Shown here one piece after another: positions 7,279 to 14,926 of a DNA stretch of 51,375 bases. The DNA comes from DASXYU01 sp036502295 (lineage in GTDB: Bacteria > Actinomycetota > Actinomycetes > Mycobacteriales > Jatrophihabitantaceae), in NCBI GenBank assembly GCA_036502295.1, contig DASXYU010000033.1, positions 1-51,375 of the forward strand, read 5' to 3'. How positions within the stretch are numbered: the first letter of the stretch is position 1; each line of letters starts with the position of its first letter. The position numbers and the translations under genes are program-made. The notes beneath the pieces were generated by a model that was given only the letters and a program-made list of their open reading frames with translations, did no database searches and was not told where the DNA came from.

Positions 7279-8982
7279 ATGAAAACCGCAGGCGTGCTGC
7301 CCGCCCCACCGGAGCTGCCCGCCGGAGGTATCCGCCTCGTGGCCCTCGGCGGCATCAAGGAGATCGGTCGCAACATGACCGTCTTCGAACACTCCCCGGC
7401 AGGCGGCGGGCGCGGCCGGCTGCTGATCGTCGACTGCGGCATGCTGCTGGGCAAGACCAACTCCCCCGGCGTCGACATCACCCTGCCCGACTGGTCGCAC
7501 TACATCGACCGCCTCGACGACATCGACGCCGTCGTCCTCACCCACGGGCACGAGGACCACATCGGCGCCCTGCCCTACCTGCTGCGGCAGCGGCCGGACA
7601 TCCCCGTCCTCGGATCGCGGCTCACGCTGGCGCTGGTGGCGTCGAAACTCGCGGAACACCGCGTCACCCCGCCGATGCGGCAGGTGGCGGAGCGCGAACG
7701 CACCAGCGTCGGCGACTGGGACCTCGAATTCTTCGCGGTGAACCACTCCATCCCCGATGCGCTGGCGGTCGCGATCCGCATCGGCGGACAGACCATCCTG
7801 CACACCGGCGACTTCAAGATGGACCAGACGCCGCTGGACGGCCGCCTCACCGACCTGACGGGCTTCGCACGGCTCGGCGACGAGGGCGTCGACCTGCTGC
7901 TCGCCGACTCGACCAACGCCGAGGTGCCCGGCTTCATCCCCTCCGAGCGGGACGTGGGCCGGGTCGTCACCGACGTGATCAGCAAGGCGCACGGGCGGAT
8001 CATCGTCGCCTGCTTCGCCTCGCACGTGCACCGCGTGCAGCAGGTGCTCGACGCGGCCGTCGCGGCGCGGCGCAAGGTGGCACTGGTCGGGCGCTCAATG
8101 CTGCGCAACATGGCGATCGCCCGCGAACTGGGGCTGCTCACCGTGCCGGACGGCGTGATCGTCGACCTGCGCGACATCGAGGAGCTGATGCCGAGCCAGG
8201 TGATGCTCATCTGCACCGGGTCGCAGGGGGAGCCCCTGTCGGCGCTGTCGCGGATGGCGAACCGCGAGCACCAGTCCATCCGGATCAACTCCGATGACAC
8301 GATCGTGCTGGCGTCCTCCCTCATCCCGGGCAACGAGACCTCCGTGGGTCAGGTGATCAACGGGCTGTCGCGCCTCGGCGCCACCGTCGTGCACAAGTCG
8401 ACGGCGCTCGTGCACGTCTCGGGGCACGCGCCGGCCGGCGAACTGCGCTACCTCATCAACGCCGTCCGTCCTCGCAATCACATGCCCGTGCACGGCGAGT
8501 GGCGGCACCTGCGGGCGCACGCCGAGATCGCCGTGCAGATGGGCGTGCCGCGGGAGCGGGTCATGCTCGCCGAGGACGGCACCGTCGTCGACCTCGTCGG
8601 CGGCGTCGCGTCGATCGTGGGACGGATTCCGGTCGGCTACGTCTATGTGGACGGCCTCGAGGTCGGTGACATCGGCGACGCGACGCTGAAGGACCGCCGG
8701 ATTCTCGGCGAGGACGGCTTCATCACCATCCTCGTCGCGGTCGACCTCGACGAGGGCAAGGTCGTCTACGGCCCGGAGATCACCGCACGCGGGTTCTCGG
8801 ATGACCCGGAGGCGCTGAAGCCGATCACGGCCGAGGTCATCGAAGTGGTGGAGCGGGCCCTCGCCGACGGCACCGTGGACGCGCCCGCGCTGTCGAACCT
8901 GGTGCGGCGCACCGTCGGCCGCTGGGTCGACCGCACCTACCGCCGCCGCCCCATGCTCATGCCCCTCATCGTCGAGGTCTGA
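7279..8982 (+). CDS. rnj: Ribonuclease J
   Basis: The 567-residue product is a metallo-beta-lactamase/beta-CASP ribonuclease for RNA decay and rRNA processing. The zinc-binding motif HGHEDH is at residues 89-94. Further landmarks are NHSIPDAL, the HTGDFK motif, the beta-CASP Asp in LADSTNAE, and the late motif HVSGHA. The full length including the C-terminal domain fits actinobacterial RNase J. It is followed by an 18-bp tandem duplication and palindrome copy 3, then flhA. The downstream C-rich tract may act in termination. Confidence 0.95.
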   Translation: MKTAGVLPAPPELPAGGIRLVALGGIKEIGRNMTVFEHSPAGGGRGRLLIVDCGMLLGKTNSPGVDITLPDWSHYIDRLDDIDAVVLTHGHEDHIGALPYLLRQRPDIPVLGSRLTLALVASKLAEHRVTPPMRQVAERERTSVGDWDLEFFAVNHSIPDALAVAIRIGGQTILHTGDFKMDQTPLDGRLTDLTGFARLGDEGVDLLLADSTNAEVPGFIPSERDVGRVVTDVISKAHGRIIVACFASHVHRVQQVLDAAVAARRKVALVGRSMLRNMAIARELGLLTVPDGVIVDLRDIEELMPSQVMLICTGSQGEPLSALSRMANREHQSIRINSDDTIVLASSLIPGNETSVGQVINGLSRLGATVVHKSTALVHVSGHAPAGELRYLINAVRPRNHMPVHGEWRHLRAHAEIAVQMGVPRERVMLAEDGTVVDLVGGVASIVGRIPVGYVYVDGLEVGDIGDATLKDRRILGEDGFITILVAVDLDEGKVVYGPEITARGFSDDPEALKPITAEVIEVVERALADGTVDAPALSNLVRRTVGRWVDRTYRRRPMLMPLIVEV

Positions 8983-8988
8983 CCCAGC

Positions 8989-9024
8989 TCCGTCCTCGTC
9001 CTCCCCTCCGTCCTCGTCCTCCCC
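8989..9024 (+). repeat. Exact 18-bp tandem duplication, C-rich
   Basis: Two perfect copies of TCCGTCCTCGTCCTCCCC (8989-9006 and 9007-9024) lie just after the RNase J stop. The + strand is almost pure pyrimidine, which would give a C-rich, G-poor transcript suited to Rho binding. Each copy also contains CGTCCTC, the complement of the over-represented GAGGACG. Confidence 0.8.
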
Positions 9025-9033
9025 TTTTCCCGT

Positions 9034-9105
9034 GTCGAGTGGTCACTTGTGCCGTCGAGTGGTCAGTTTTTGGTGACCACTCGACGCGATAACTGACCAC
9101 TCAAC
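9034..9105. repeat. 72-bp palindromic element, copy 3
   Basis: The four GAGTGGTCA-type boxes are intact, but the spacer between boxes in the right arm has diverged (GCGATAACT), so the arms pair imperfectly while the boxes are kept. It lies between rnj and flhA, both on +. Confidence 0.95.
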
Positions 9106-9123
9106 GTGGTTTTGGGGCGGGGC

Positions 9124-9150
9124 TAAGAAAGGGCGGGCGGCCGTCGATAG
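9124..9150 (+). promoter_or_regulatory. Sigma28/FliA-like promoter of flhA
   Basis: TAAG-N15-GTCGATAG lies about 70 bases before the flhA start. It has the same spacing as the promoters of cheX, flbD, flgE and fliM and shares the CGAT core of the -10. Confidence 0.6.
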
Positions 9151-9217
9151 GGACGATGCCAGGACGGCACACCTCCGGGACGGATTCCGGCGTTCATCCC
9201 TAACGAGGAGACCGTTC

Positions 9218-11272
9218 GTGCGGACACGGCGCCTGAGCCAGCTGGCCCTGCCCATCGGCGTCGTCTGCATCGTCGCGATGCTCGTCGTGCCGATGCCGCC
9301 GATGATCCTCGACCTGCTCATCGCGGTGAACATCACGTTCGCGGTGCTCATCGTCCTCACCTCGATGTACGTCAAGCGGCCGCTGGACTTCTCGAGCTTC
9401 CCCTCGATCCTGCTCGTCGCCACCCTCTTCAGGCTCGCGCTCAACATCACCGCCACCCGCCTCGTCCTCTCCAAGGGCGACGCCGGCTCGGTGATCCACG
9501 CCTTCGGCCACTTCGTCATCGGCGGATCGCTCGTCGTCGGCCTGGTGATCTTCGCGATCCTGCTCGTCATCCAGTTCATCGTCATCACCAACGGTGCGGG
9601 ACGCGTCGCCGAGGTCGGCGCGCGCTTCACCCTCGACGCCATGCCCGGCAAGCAGATGGCGATCGACGCCGACCTCAACGCCGGTCTCATCAACGAGGCG
9701 CAGGCGCGGCAGCGGCGCACGGACATCGCGGCCGAGGCCGACTTCTACGGCGCGATGGACGGTGCCACCCGATTCGTGAAGGGTGACGCGATCGCCGCGA
9801 TCATCATCACGATCATCAACCTCATCGGCGGCTTCGCCATCGGCGTGCTGATGCACCACGTGCCGATCAGCGACGCCGTCACCACCTACTCGCTGCTCTC
9901 CGTCGGTGACGGACTGGTGAGCCAGATCCCGGCGCTGCTGCTCTCGGTCGCCACCGGCCTCATCGTCACGCGCTCCACCGAAGCCGACATGGGCACGATG
10001 GTCGCCAAGCAGCTGACCAGCCAGCGGCGCGCGGTCCAGATCGCCGGCGGCGCAGCGATCGTCCTCTGCCTCGTGCCCGGACTGCCGAAGCTGCCGTTCC
10101 TCATCGTCGGCGGCGGACTGCTCATCATGGCCAGCCGCATACCCAAGGGCACCACCGAAGCGACGACTCCGGACGAACTCGCCGCACAGGACGCCGCTGC
10201 CGCGGTGGCGTCCGTCGACTCGGAGGAGCACCTGCTCACCGAGCTGCGCGTCGACCCCCTCGAGCTGCAGCTCTCGCCCGACCTCGTCTCGCTCGTCGAC
10301 GGACCGGGCGCTGACCTGCTCGACCGCGTCCGGGCGTTGCGCCGCACCCTCGCCGCCGAACTCGGCGTTGTCCTGCCTCCGGTGCGCACGCGCGACTCCG
10401 TCTCGCTGCCCGCCTCCACGTACTCGATCAACATCAACGGCGTCGAACTGACGCGCGGCCAGGCTCCGTCCGGAATGCTGCTCGCCATCGGCGACGGCCT
10501 CGACGGACTGCCCGGGCGCGCGGCCCGCGAACCCGTCTTCGGTCTCGCCGGCAAGTGGATCCCCGCGGAGCTGCGCGGCCAGGCCGAACTGCTCGGCGCC
10601 ACCGTCGTCGACCGGTCATCGCTGATCATCACGCACCTCTCCGAGTCGGTACGCCAGCACGCCTCGCGCCTGCTCGGCCGCGAAGAGGTCGCCGCGGCAA
10701 CCCGTGCACTGAAGCGCTCGCACCCGACCGTCGTCGAAGACCTCACCCCCGCGCTGCTCACCCTCGGCGAGATCCAGCGCGTGCTGCATGCGCTGCTCGA
10801 CGAGGGCGTCTCGATCCGCGACCTGGTGCGCATCTACGAAGCGCTCTCCGTCGCGGCGAAGGGCGGCACCGACCCCGACCGCCTCGTCGAGGCCGCGCGC
10901 TCTGCGGTGGCACCGGCCATCACGTCCTCGCTCGCGACCGACGGGCAGGTCGACGTCCTCACCATCGAGCCGCGACTACAGCAGACACTGCTCGAATCGG
11001 TGCGACCCACTGAGCAGGGCGCGCAGCTCGTCCTCGACCCTCTGCTTGCCGAGGCCGTGGTCACCTCGATCGCCGAGCGTTACCGCGAAGACACCTCGCG
11101 CGGCCACAAACCGGTGGTGGTCGCCGCCGCGCAGATCCGCATGCCGCTGCGCCGCCTGCTGCGCCTGTCGGTGCCTTCGCTTCCTGTTCTGTCCTATCCC
11201 GAGCTGTCGGTCAGCTCGGTTTCCATCAACGCGATTGGGATGATCGATGACGTCCGCAACTCTGTACCGTGA
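9218..11272 (+). CDS. flhA: Flagellar export gate protein FlhA
   Basis: The 684-residue protein is the large export-gate component of the flagellar type III secretion system. The N-terminal half has about eight membrane helices and the FHIPEP family stretch around RPLDFSSFPSILLVATLFRL and NGAGRVAEVGARFTLDAMPG. The C-terminal half is the cytoplasmic domain that docks chaperone-substrate complexes. GTG 9218 is preceded by GAGGAG. The gene lies apart from the rest of the export genes, in the opposite orientation, and begins an operon with the FlhF-like gene, which overlaps it by 26 bases. Confidence 0.97.
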   Translation: MRTRRLSQLALPIGVVCIVAMLVVPMPPMILDLLIAVNITFAVLIVLTSMYVKRPLDFSSFPSILLVATLFRLALNITATRLVLSKGDAGSVIHAFGHFVIGGSLVVGLVIFAILLVIQFIVITNGAGRVAEVGARFTLDAMPGKQMAIDADLNAGLINEAQARQRRTDIAAEADFYGAMDGATRFVKGDAIAAIIITIINLIGGFAIGVLMHHVPISDAVTTYSLLSVGDGLVSQIPALLLSVATGLIVTRSTEADMGTMVAKQLTSQRRAVQIAGGAAIVLCLVPGLPKLPFLIVGGGLLIMASRIPKGTTEATTPDELAAQDAAAAVASVDSEEHLLTELRVDPLELQLSPDLVSLVDGPGADLLDRVRALRRTLAAELGVVLPPVRTRDSVSLPASTYSININGVELTRGQAPSGMLLAIGDGLDGLPGRAAREPVFGLAGKWIPAELRGQAELLGATVVDRSSLIITHLSESVRQHASRLLGREEVAAATRALKRSHPTVVEDLTPALLTLGEIQRVLHALLDEGVSIRDLVRIYEALSVAAKGGTDPDRLVEAARSAVAPAITSSLATDGQVDVLTIEPRLQQTLLESVRPTEQGAQLVLDPLLAEAVVTSIAERYREDTSRGHKPVVVAAAQIRMPLRRLLRLSVPSLPVLSYPELSVSSVSINAIGMIDDVRNSVP

Positions 11273-12524
11273 GGGTGACGACCTCGACTCGCTTCTCTCC
11301 GCGCTCGACGCGGAGTTCCCGGGTCAGGTTCGCGTCGTCGAGGTGAGCTACCCGAGGACGGGTGGGATCGGCGGCTTCTTCGCCAAGCAGAAGGTGGCCG
11401 TCGAGTACACGCTGCAGGCCGATGCTGCCGGTTCGCGCCCCCGTCCCAAGCCGGGGCGCCGTCCGGTGCCGGGCCCGCGTCCGGCCGGACCGTTCGTGGA
11501 GCCGCGCGGACTGCAGTTCGTGGAGCCGCGCGGACTGCGGTTCGTGGAGCCGCGCGGATTCGCGCCCGCGGCGGGGCCGATGGACGCCCTGCTGGACGAA
11601 GCGGACTCGCGTGACAGCGTCCGCTCGGCCGTTGCCACCGGGGGCGGAACCTCGAACGCCGAGTTCGCCCAGTTGCTGCTCGAGCTCGCCGCCAAGAAGT
11701 CCGCGACGCGCGCGGCCACCGTGACCAAGCCGTGGCCGCAGGCCACGTCCCGAAACCTCGATGCGCAGCTGCGGACTCAGCCGAAACTTCCTCCGACGGT
11801 GGAACTCCCCCGCGAGCGGGAGGTGCCCGATGTCGACCGCACCGAGGCAGTGATCTCGGCAGGCGCGATCGCCGGCGCTGATGTCGTGCCACTCGCCAAG
11901 ATCTCCTCGGTCGATACGGCCGCCTTCGAACCGATCGCCGCCCCGGTCCTCGCCCCGGTCGTCGAGACGGTCCTCGGGACGGTCGTCGCCCCGGTCGTCG
12001 GGACGGTCGTCGGGACGGACCCTGAGACAGCCGCCGAGACGTCGGTCGACGTGCCCCCCACGACGGTCAGCCAGGACGACGTGGCCGAGGCCGCCGCCGC
12101 TCCACATCCCGTGACAGTTCGCCGCCGCAAGTCGCCGGCGGGACGAACGAGCACTCCGAAGGAGACGACGCCGAAGGAGATGACGCCGAAGCGTTCGAGT
12201 ACTCGGCGCGCGGCAAAGACCCCGGCCGACCCGTTCGATGCGGCGCTGCAGCTGAGCGAATCGACCGACCAGCTGCCCTCGCTCGAGGCGCTCCTTGCTG
12301 CAGATGCTGCCGCGGCCGGGGCCGCCGCGACCGACTCGCCGAGCGAGCTCCGTCCTCAGATCAGCGTCCCCGACCTCTCGCTGCGCAACCTCACCTCGGC
12401 CACCGCCGCCGTCGTAGCCGGCAACGCGGTGACGTCCTCGCAGCTCGCGGTGTTGAAGCAACTGCGCGGCAAGCTCGCGGACGTCGTGGACCTGCTCGAC
12501 CAGCTCGCTGAGGTCGAGGGCTGA
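11247..12524 (+). CDS. FlhF N-terminal-like protein without a GTPase domain
   Basis: The 425-residue protein overlaps the flhA 3' end. Residues 1-55 resemble the N-terminal domain of FlhF: the run FPGQVRVVEV followed by GGIGGFFAKQKVAVE matches the usual GPDAVI...GG..GFF.K..VEV pattern. No P-loop or SRP-type GTPase motif is visible afterwards. Instead there is a long Pro/Ala/Val/Thr-rich region with internal repeats (FVEPRG three times, TPKE units, PVVGTVVGT) and a helical C-terminus. Position next to flhA supports a role in flagellar placement or number; that is inference. The segment PREREV is encoded by an interspersed palindrome. Confidence 0.7.
   Translation: MTSATLYREGDDLDSLLSALDAEFPGQVRVVEVSYPRTGGIGGFFAKQKVAVEYTLQADAAGSRPRPKPGRRPVPGPRPAGPFVEPRGLQFVEPRGLRFVEPRGFAPAAGPMDALLDEADSRDSVRSAVATGGGTSNAEFAQLLLELAAKKSATRAATVTKPWPQATSRNLDAQLRTQPKLPPTVELPREREVPDVDRTEAVISAGAIAGADVVPLAKISSVDTAAFEPIAAPVLAPVVETVLGTVVAPVVGTVVGTDPETAAETSVDVPPTTVSQDDVAEAAAAPHPVTVRRRKSPAGRTSTPKETTPKEMTPKRSSTRRAAKTPADPFDAALQLSESTDQLPSLEALLAADAAAAGAAATDSPSELRPQISVPDLSLRNLTSATAAVVAGNAVTSSQLAVLKQLRGKLADVVDLLDQLAEVEG
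11493..11561 (+). repeat. 24-bp tandem repeat in coding sequence (FVEPRG)
   Basis: Two full 24-bp units beginning TTCGTGGAGCCGCGCGGA (11493-11516 and 11517-11540) and a third shorter unit to 11561 encode FVEPRGLQ, FVEPRGLR and FVEPRGF. The near-identity at DNA level points to recent expansion and possible length variation between strains. Confidence 0.9.
11805..11825 (+). repeat. GGGAGGTG-type palindrome within CDS
   Basis: CTCCCCCGCGAGCGGGAGGT followed by G encodes LPREREV in the FlhF-like protein. The same 19 bases occur at 46141-46159 in the unrelated E2 gene, in the same frame. Confidence 0.8.
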
Positions 12525-12527
12525 GGA

Positions 12528-12824
12528 ATGGTCACGTCCTCGACGATGCGATGGGGCGTGCCGCTGCTGGCCGCGCTGTTCACCCTGCCGAGTTGGTATC
12601 AGGCGCTCGTGCGGCACTCAGGATCGGTGCAACCGGTGCTGCTGCGGTTCGTCGTTGCGCTGCCGGTGGCGTGGCTGCTGCTGACACTGGTGCGAGTGGC
12701 CGCCCGGGTGCCCACGCCGGAGGTCGAAGAACCCGCCGCAGCGCAGGACACGCTCGTCCAGGGAGGAGCCGGGCCGCTTCAGCCCGCGCCGGGAGTCAGC
12801 CCGCAGCAGGAGTCGGCAGCGTAA
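12528..12824 (+). CDS. Small two-helix membrane protein
   Basis: The 98-residue protein of unknown function has two hydrophobic segments (about residues 10-24 and 38-58) and a Pro/Gln/Ala-rich tail. It begins three bases after the stop of the FlhF-like gene, so it is probably the third gene of the flhA unit. Its 3' end overlaps the convergent map gene by 29 bases. A link to flagella is suggested only by position. Confidence 0.6.
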   Translation: MVTSSTMRWGVPLLAALFTLPSWYQALVRHSGSVQPVLLRFVVALPVAWLLLTLVRVAARVPTPEVEEPAAAQDTLVQGGAGPLQPAPGVSPQQESAA

Positions 12825-13683
12825 GGATCTCGACGCCGTCCTCGGTGCAGAGGACGGTGTGCTCCCACTGCGAGACCCAGGAACCGTCCTTCGTGAGGAT
12901 GGTCCAGCCGTCGTCCCAGGAGTACCAGTCATCGCCGTTGCCGAGGGTGATCATCGGCTCGACCGTGAAGGTCATGCCCGGCCGAAGTTCGGTGTCGTTG
13001 CGGGGCTCGTCGTAGTGCAGGATCGTCGGATCGGTGTGGAAGGACGGGCCGACGCCGTGGCCGGTGTAGTCGCGGACCACGCCGTAGCCGAAGCGCTTCG
13101 CGTACGACTCGATGACGCGGCCGATCACCGAGATAGGACGTCCGGGAGCGACGGCCTTGATGCCGCGCATCATCGCCTCGTGGGTGCGCTCGTGCAGGTC
13201 GCGGACCTCTTGGCTGGCGTTGCCGACGAGGAAGCTGGCGCAGTTGTCGCCGTGCACGCCGCCGATGTAGGCGGTGATGTCGACCTTGACGATGTCGCCG
13301 TCCTGCAGCACCTGGTCATCGGGGATGCCGTGGCAGATGACCTCGTTGACAGAGGTGCAGAGCGACTTGGGGAAGCCCTTGTATCCGAGGGTGCTCGGGT
13401 AGGCGCCGCGGCTGAGGAGGAAGTCGTGGCCGATGACGTCGAGTTCGTCGGTGCTGACGCCGGGGGCGATGTGCTTGCCGACCTCGACCAGTGCGTCGGC
13501 GGCGATCCGCCCTGCGATGCGCATCGCCGCGATGGTGGCGGCGTCCTTCACCATCGGGTCGTCGTAGTCGGCGGGGGTGCCCGGCTTCGCGTCGACGTAG
13601 TGCGGGCGGGCGATGCCGGCGGGCACGCTGCGCCGCGGGGACACCCGTCCCTGCTTCACTCGCGCGCGCGCCGCCGTCGTCAC
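12796..13683 (-). CDS. map: Methionine aminopeptidase, type I
   Basis: The product of about 295 residues removes the N-terminal Met from new proteins. All five metal ligands of the pita-bread fold are visible: two Asp in VDITAYIGGVHGDN, His in TGHGVG, Glu in FTVEPMI and Glu in QWEHTV. The N-terminal extension up to GIARPHYV resembles the actinobacterial MapB form. GTG 13683 is chosen because it gives an extension of MapB-like length. The frame stays open to ATG 13713 and to GTG 13731; the latter lies inside palindrome copy 4 and would start MTTQRE, as in the RNA methyltransferase. The start is therefore uncertain. Confidence 0.93.
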   Translation of the reverse strand: MTTAARARVKQGRVSPRRSVPAGIARPHYVDAKPGTPADYDDPMVKDAATIAAMRIAGRIAADALVEVGKHIAPGVSTDELDVIGHDFLLSRGAYPSTLGYKGFPKSLCTSVNEVICHGIPDDQVLQDGDIVKVDITAYIGGVHGDNCASFLVGNASQEVRDLHERTHEAMMRGIKAVAPGRPISVIGRVIESYAKRFGYGVVRDYTGHGVGPSFHTDPTILHYDEPRNDTELRPGMTFTVEPMITLGNGDDWYSWDDGWTILTKDGSWVSQWEHTVLCTEDGVEILTLPTPAAG

Positions 13684-13718
13684 CCCACCATTCTGCCCTC
13701 TCCGACTCCCCATCTCTC

Positions 13719-13790
13719 GTTGAGTGGTCACTTATGCCGTCGAGTGGTCACAAATAGCTGACCACTCAAGGGGCTAAGTGACCACTCAAC
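13719..13790. repeat. 72-bp palindromic element, copy 4
   Basis: This complete copy lies between the map 5' end and the DUF559 gene 3' end, both on the - strand. Its TTGAGTGG right arm supplies the TGA stop codon of the DUF559 gene (13786-13788). The left flank is C/T-rich. Confidence 0.95.
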
Positions 13791-14697
13791 GCCAGGCACG
13801 ACGGCGAACTTGCCTCGAGGGATGGAGGGGCGCCGGCACGATCGGCGACGACAGCCGACCAAGCAAGGCCGGGGCGCGCCTGCATATAAGGCTCAGGACC
13901 TCAACGCCGATCGACTCCGGACGCCGATAGACCTCGGCCGGCCCGTAGTAAAGGACGCGCCAGTCGTCCTGGCGTAGGTCACGCTCTCGCGTGATGTCCT
14001 TGCGCATTCGCTCGACGTCCGCGTGATCAGCGCCCTGGTACTCAAGGGCAATCTTCGCGTCCGGAATCGAGATGTCCGGCTCCGCCAACCAGCCGCCTTC
14101 GGCGCGGTAGACCGGCTCGTTCACGCCGAACTCGGTAAGCCCCGTCAGCATCACGGCCACTCTCATGTGGCTCTCCGGATGCGACCGCGACCTCGCGTCC
14201 AGCAGTGGGACCGCTTGCCGCAATCGGAGGACGCCACGCGCCCTTGGTGCCCGGGCAACCATCTCGACGAGCAGCTCCTTTGCGACACCCGCACGCAGAA
14301 GACTGTCGCCCACCGCGACCAAGTCGGCGAACTCCAGTACGGACGCCAGGTCGCGCCACGTCCTCAGGGCGCTTGTCACCGGGAGACCGTCGACCCACTC
14401 CACCTCGTCCTGGCCGAGTTCGAGTCGATGCGTCGTGATCTCGGAGCGCCGCGTCCTCGTCATATCTTTGGCAGATCGTCCTCGCGATGCTGTCGCTACG
14501 TGGATCCGGTTGGACGCATCGTTCGGCAGCCACAGGCCATGCAGCCGAGCGGCTGTCCGATGGCTGAGTACGCAATCCGGCGACGAGGACGCGAGCACCG
14601 CGGCGCTTCGCCCGTGCAGGTCATCGGCACGCTGGGTCCCGATCCAGCAGTTGCGCGCAATGCGTATCTCGTCGTGCGAGGGGAAGGGTTCGGCCAT
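13786..14697 (-). CDS. DUF559/AbiEi-like protein with nuclease-type fold
   Basis: The 303-residue protein has two parts. The N-terminal two-thirds (SHRTAARLHGLW, then VTSALRTWRDLA) resembles the AbiEi-type regions found in many actinobacterial DUF559 proteins. The C-terminal third has the DUF559 pattern SHPESHMRV, EPDISIP, IALEYQGADH and DWRVLYYG, which fits a Vsr-like PD-(D/E)XK nuclease fold with Asp, Glu and Gln in place. The gene lies between palindromes copy 4 and copy 5, and copy 4 provides its stop codon. There is no clear ribosome binding site. Function is unknown; nuclease activity is inferred from the fold only. Confidence 0.85.
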   Translation of the reverse strand: MAEPFPSHDEIRIARNCWIGTQRADDLHGRSAAVLASSSPDCVLSHRTAARLHGLWLPNDASNRIHVATASRGRSAKDMTRTRRSEITTHRLELGQDEVEWVDGLPVTSALRTWRDLASVLEFADLVAVGDSLLRAGVAKELLVEMVARAPRARGVLRLRQAVPLLDARSRSHPESHMRVAVMLTGLTEFGVNEPVYRAEGGWLAEPDISIPDAKIALEYQGADHADVERMRKDITRERDLRQDDWRVLYYGPAEVYRRPESIGVEVLSLICRRAPALLGRLSSPIVPAPLHPSRQVRRRAWR

Positions 14698-14784
14698 GCG
14701 CCGATCGTCCGGGAATCGGGGTGCGCTTGCGCACCGCCAGCTACGTCCTGTGGACGCAGCGTCCCTTATCCACAGCTCGCACCC

Positions 14785-14856
14785 GCCGAGTGGTCAGTTA
14801 TGTACTCGAGTGGTCGCTGATCGGTGACCACTCGACGGCACAAGTGACCACTCGGC
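14785..14856. repeat. 72-bp palindromic element, copy 5
   Basis: This copy lies between the DUF559 start and the flhB stop. The outer ends read GCCGAG and CTCGGC, a paired change relative to the GTTGAG/CTCAAC of other copies, while the left-arm spacer has diverged. Its right flank is a 70-bp purine tract. Confidence 0.93.
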
Positions 14857-14926
14857 GTAAGGGAGAGGGCGGGAGGGGAGGGGCGGGAAAGGGGCGGGAG
14901 GGGAGGGGAAGCGGGAGGGGAGGACG
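14857..14926 (-). promoter_or_regulatory. G/A-rich tract after flhB: rut-like or G-quadruplex-prone
   Basis: The + strand is nearly pure purine with many GGG and GGGG runs, including two copies of GGGCGGGAGGGGAGGGG. Transcription of flhB reads the other strand, so the RNA directly after its stop is C-rich and G-poor, as at Rho-utilisation sites. The + strand could also form G-quadruplexes. It could end the fliM-to-flhB transcript. Confidence 0.5.

Noticed and set aside
13786..14697. DUF559 gene as part of a two-gene AbiE toxin-antitoxin pair
   Set aside because: No AbiEii-like nucleotidyltransferase lies next to it; both neighbours are flagellar or housekeeping genes.
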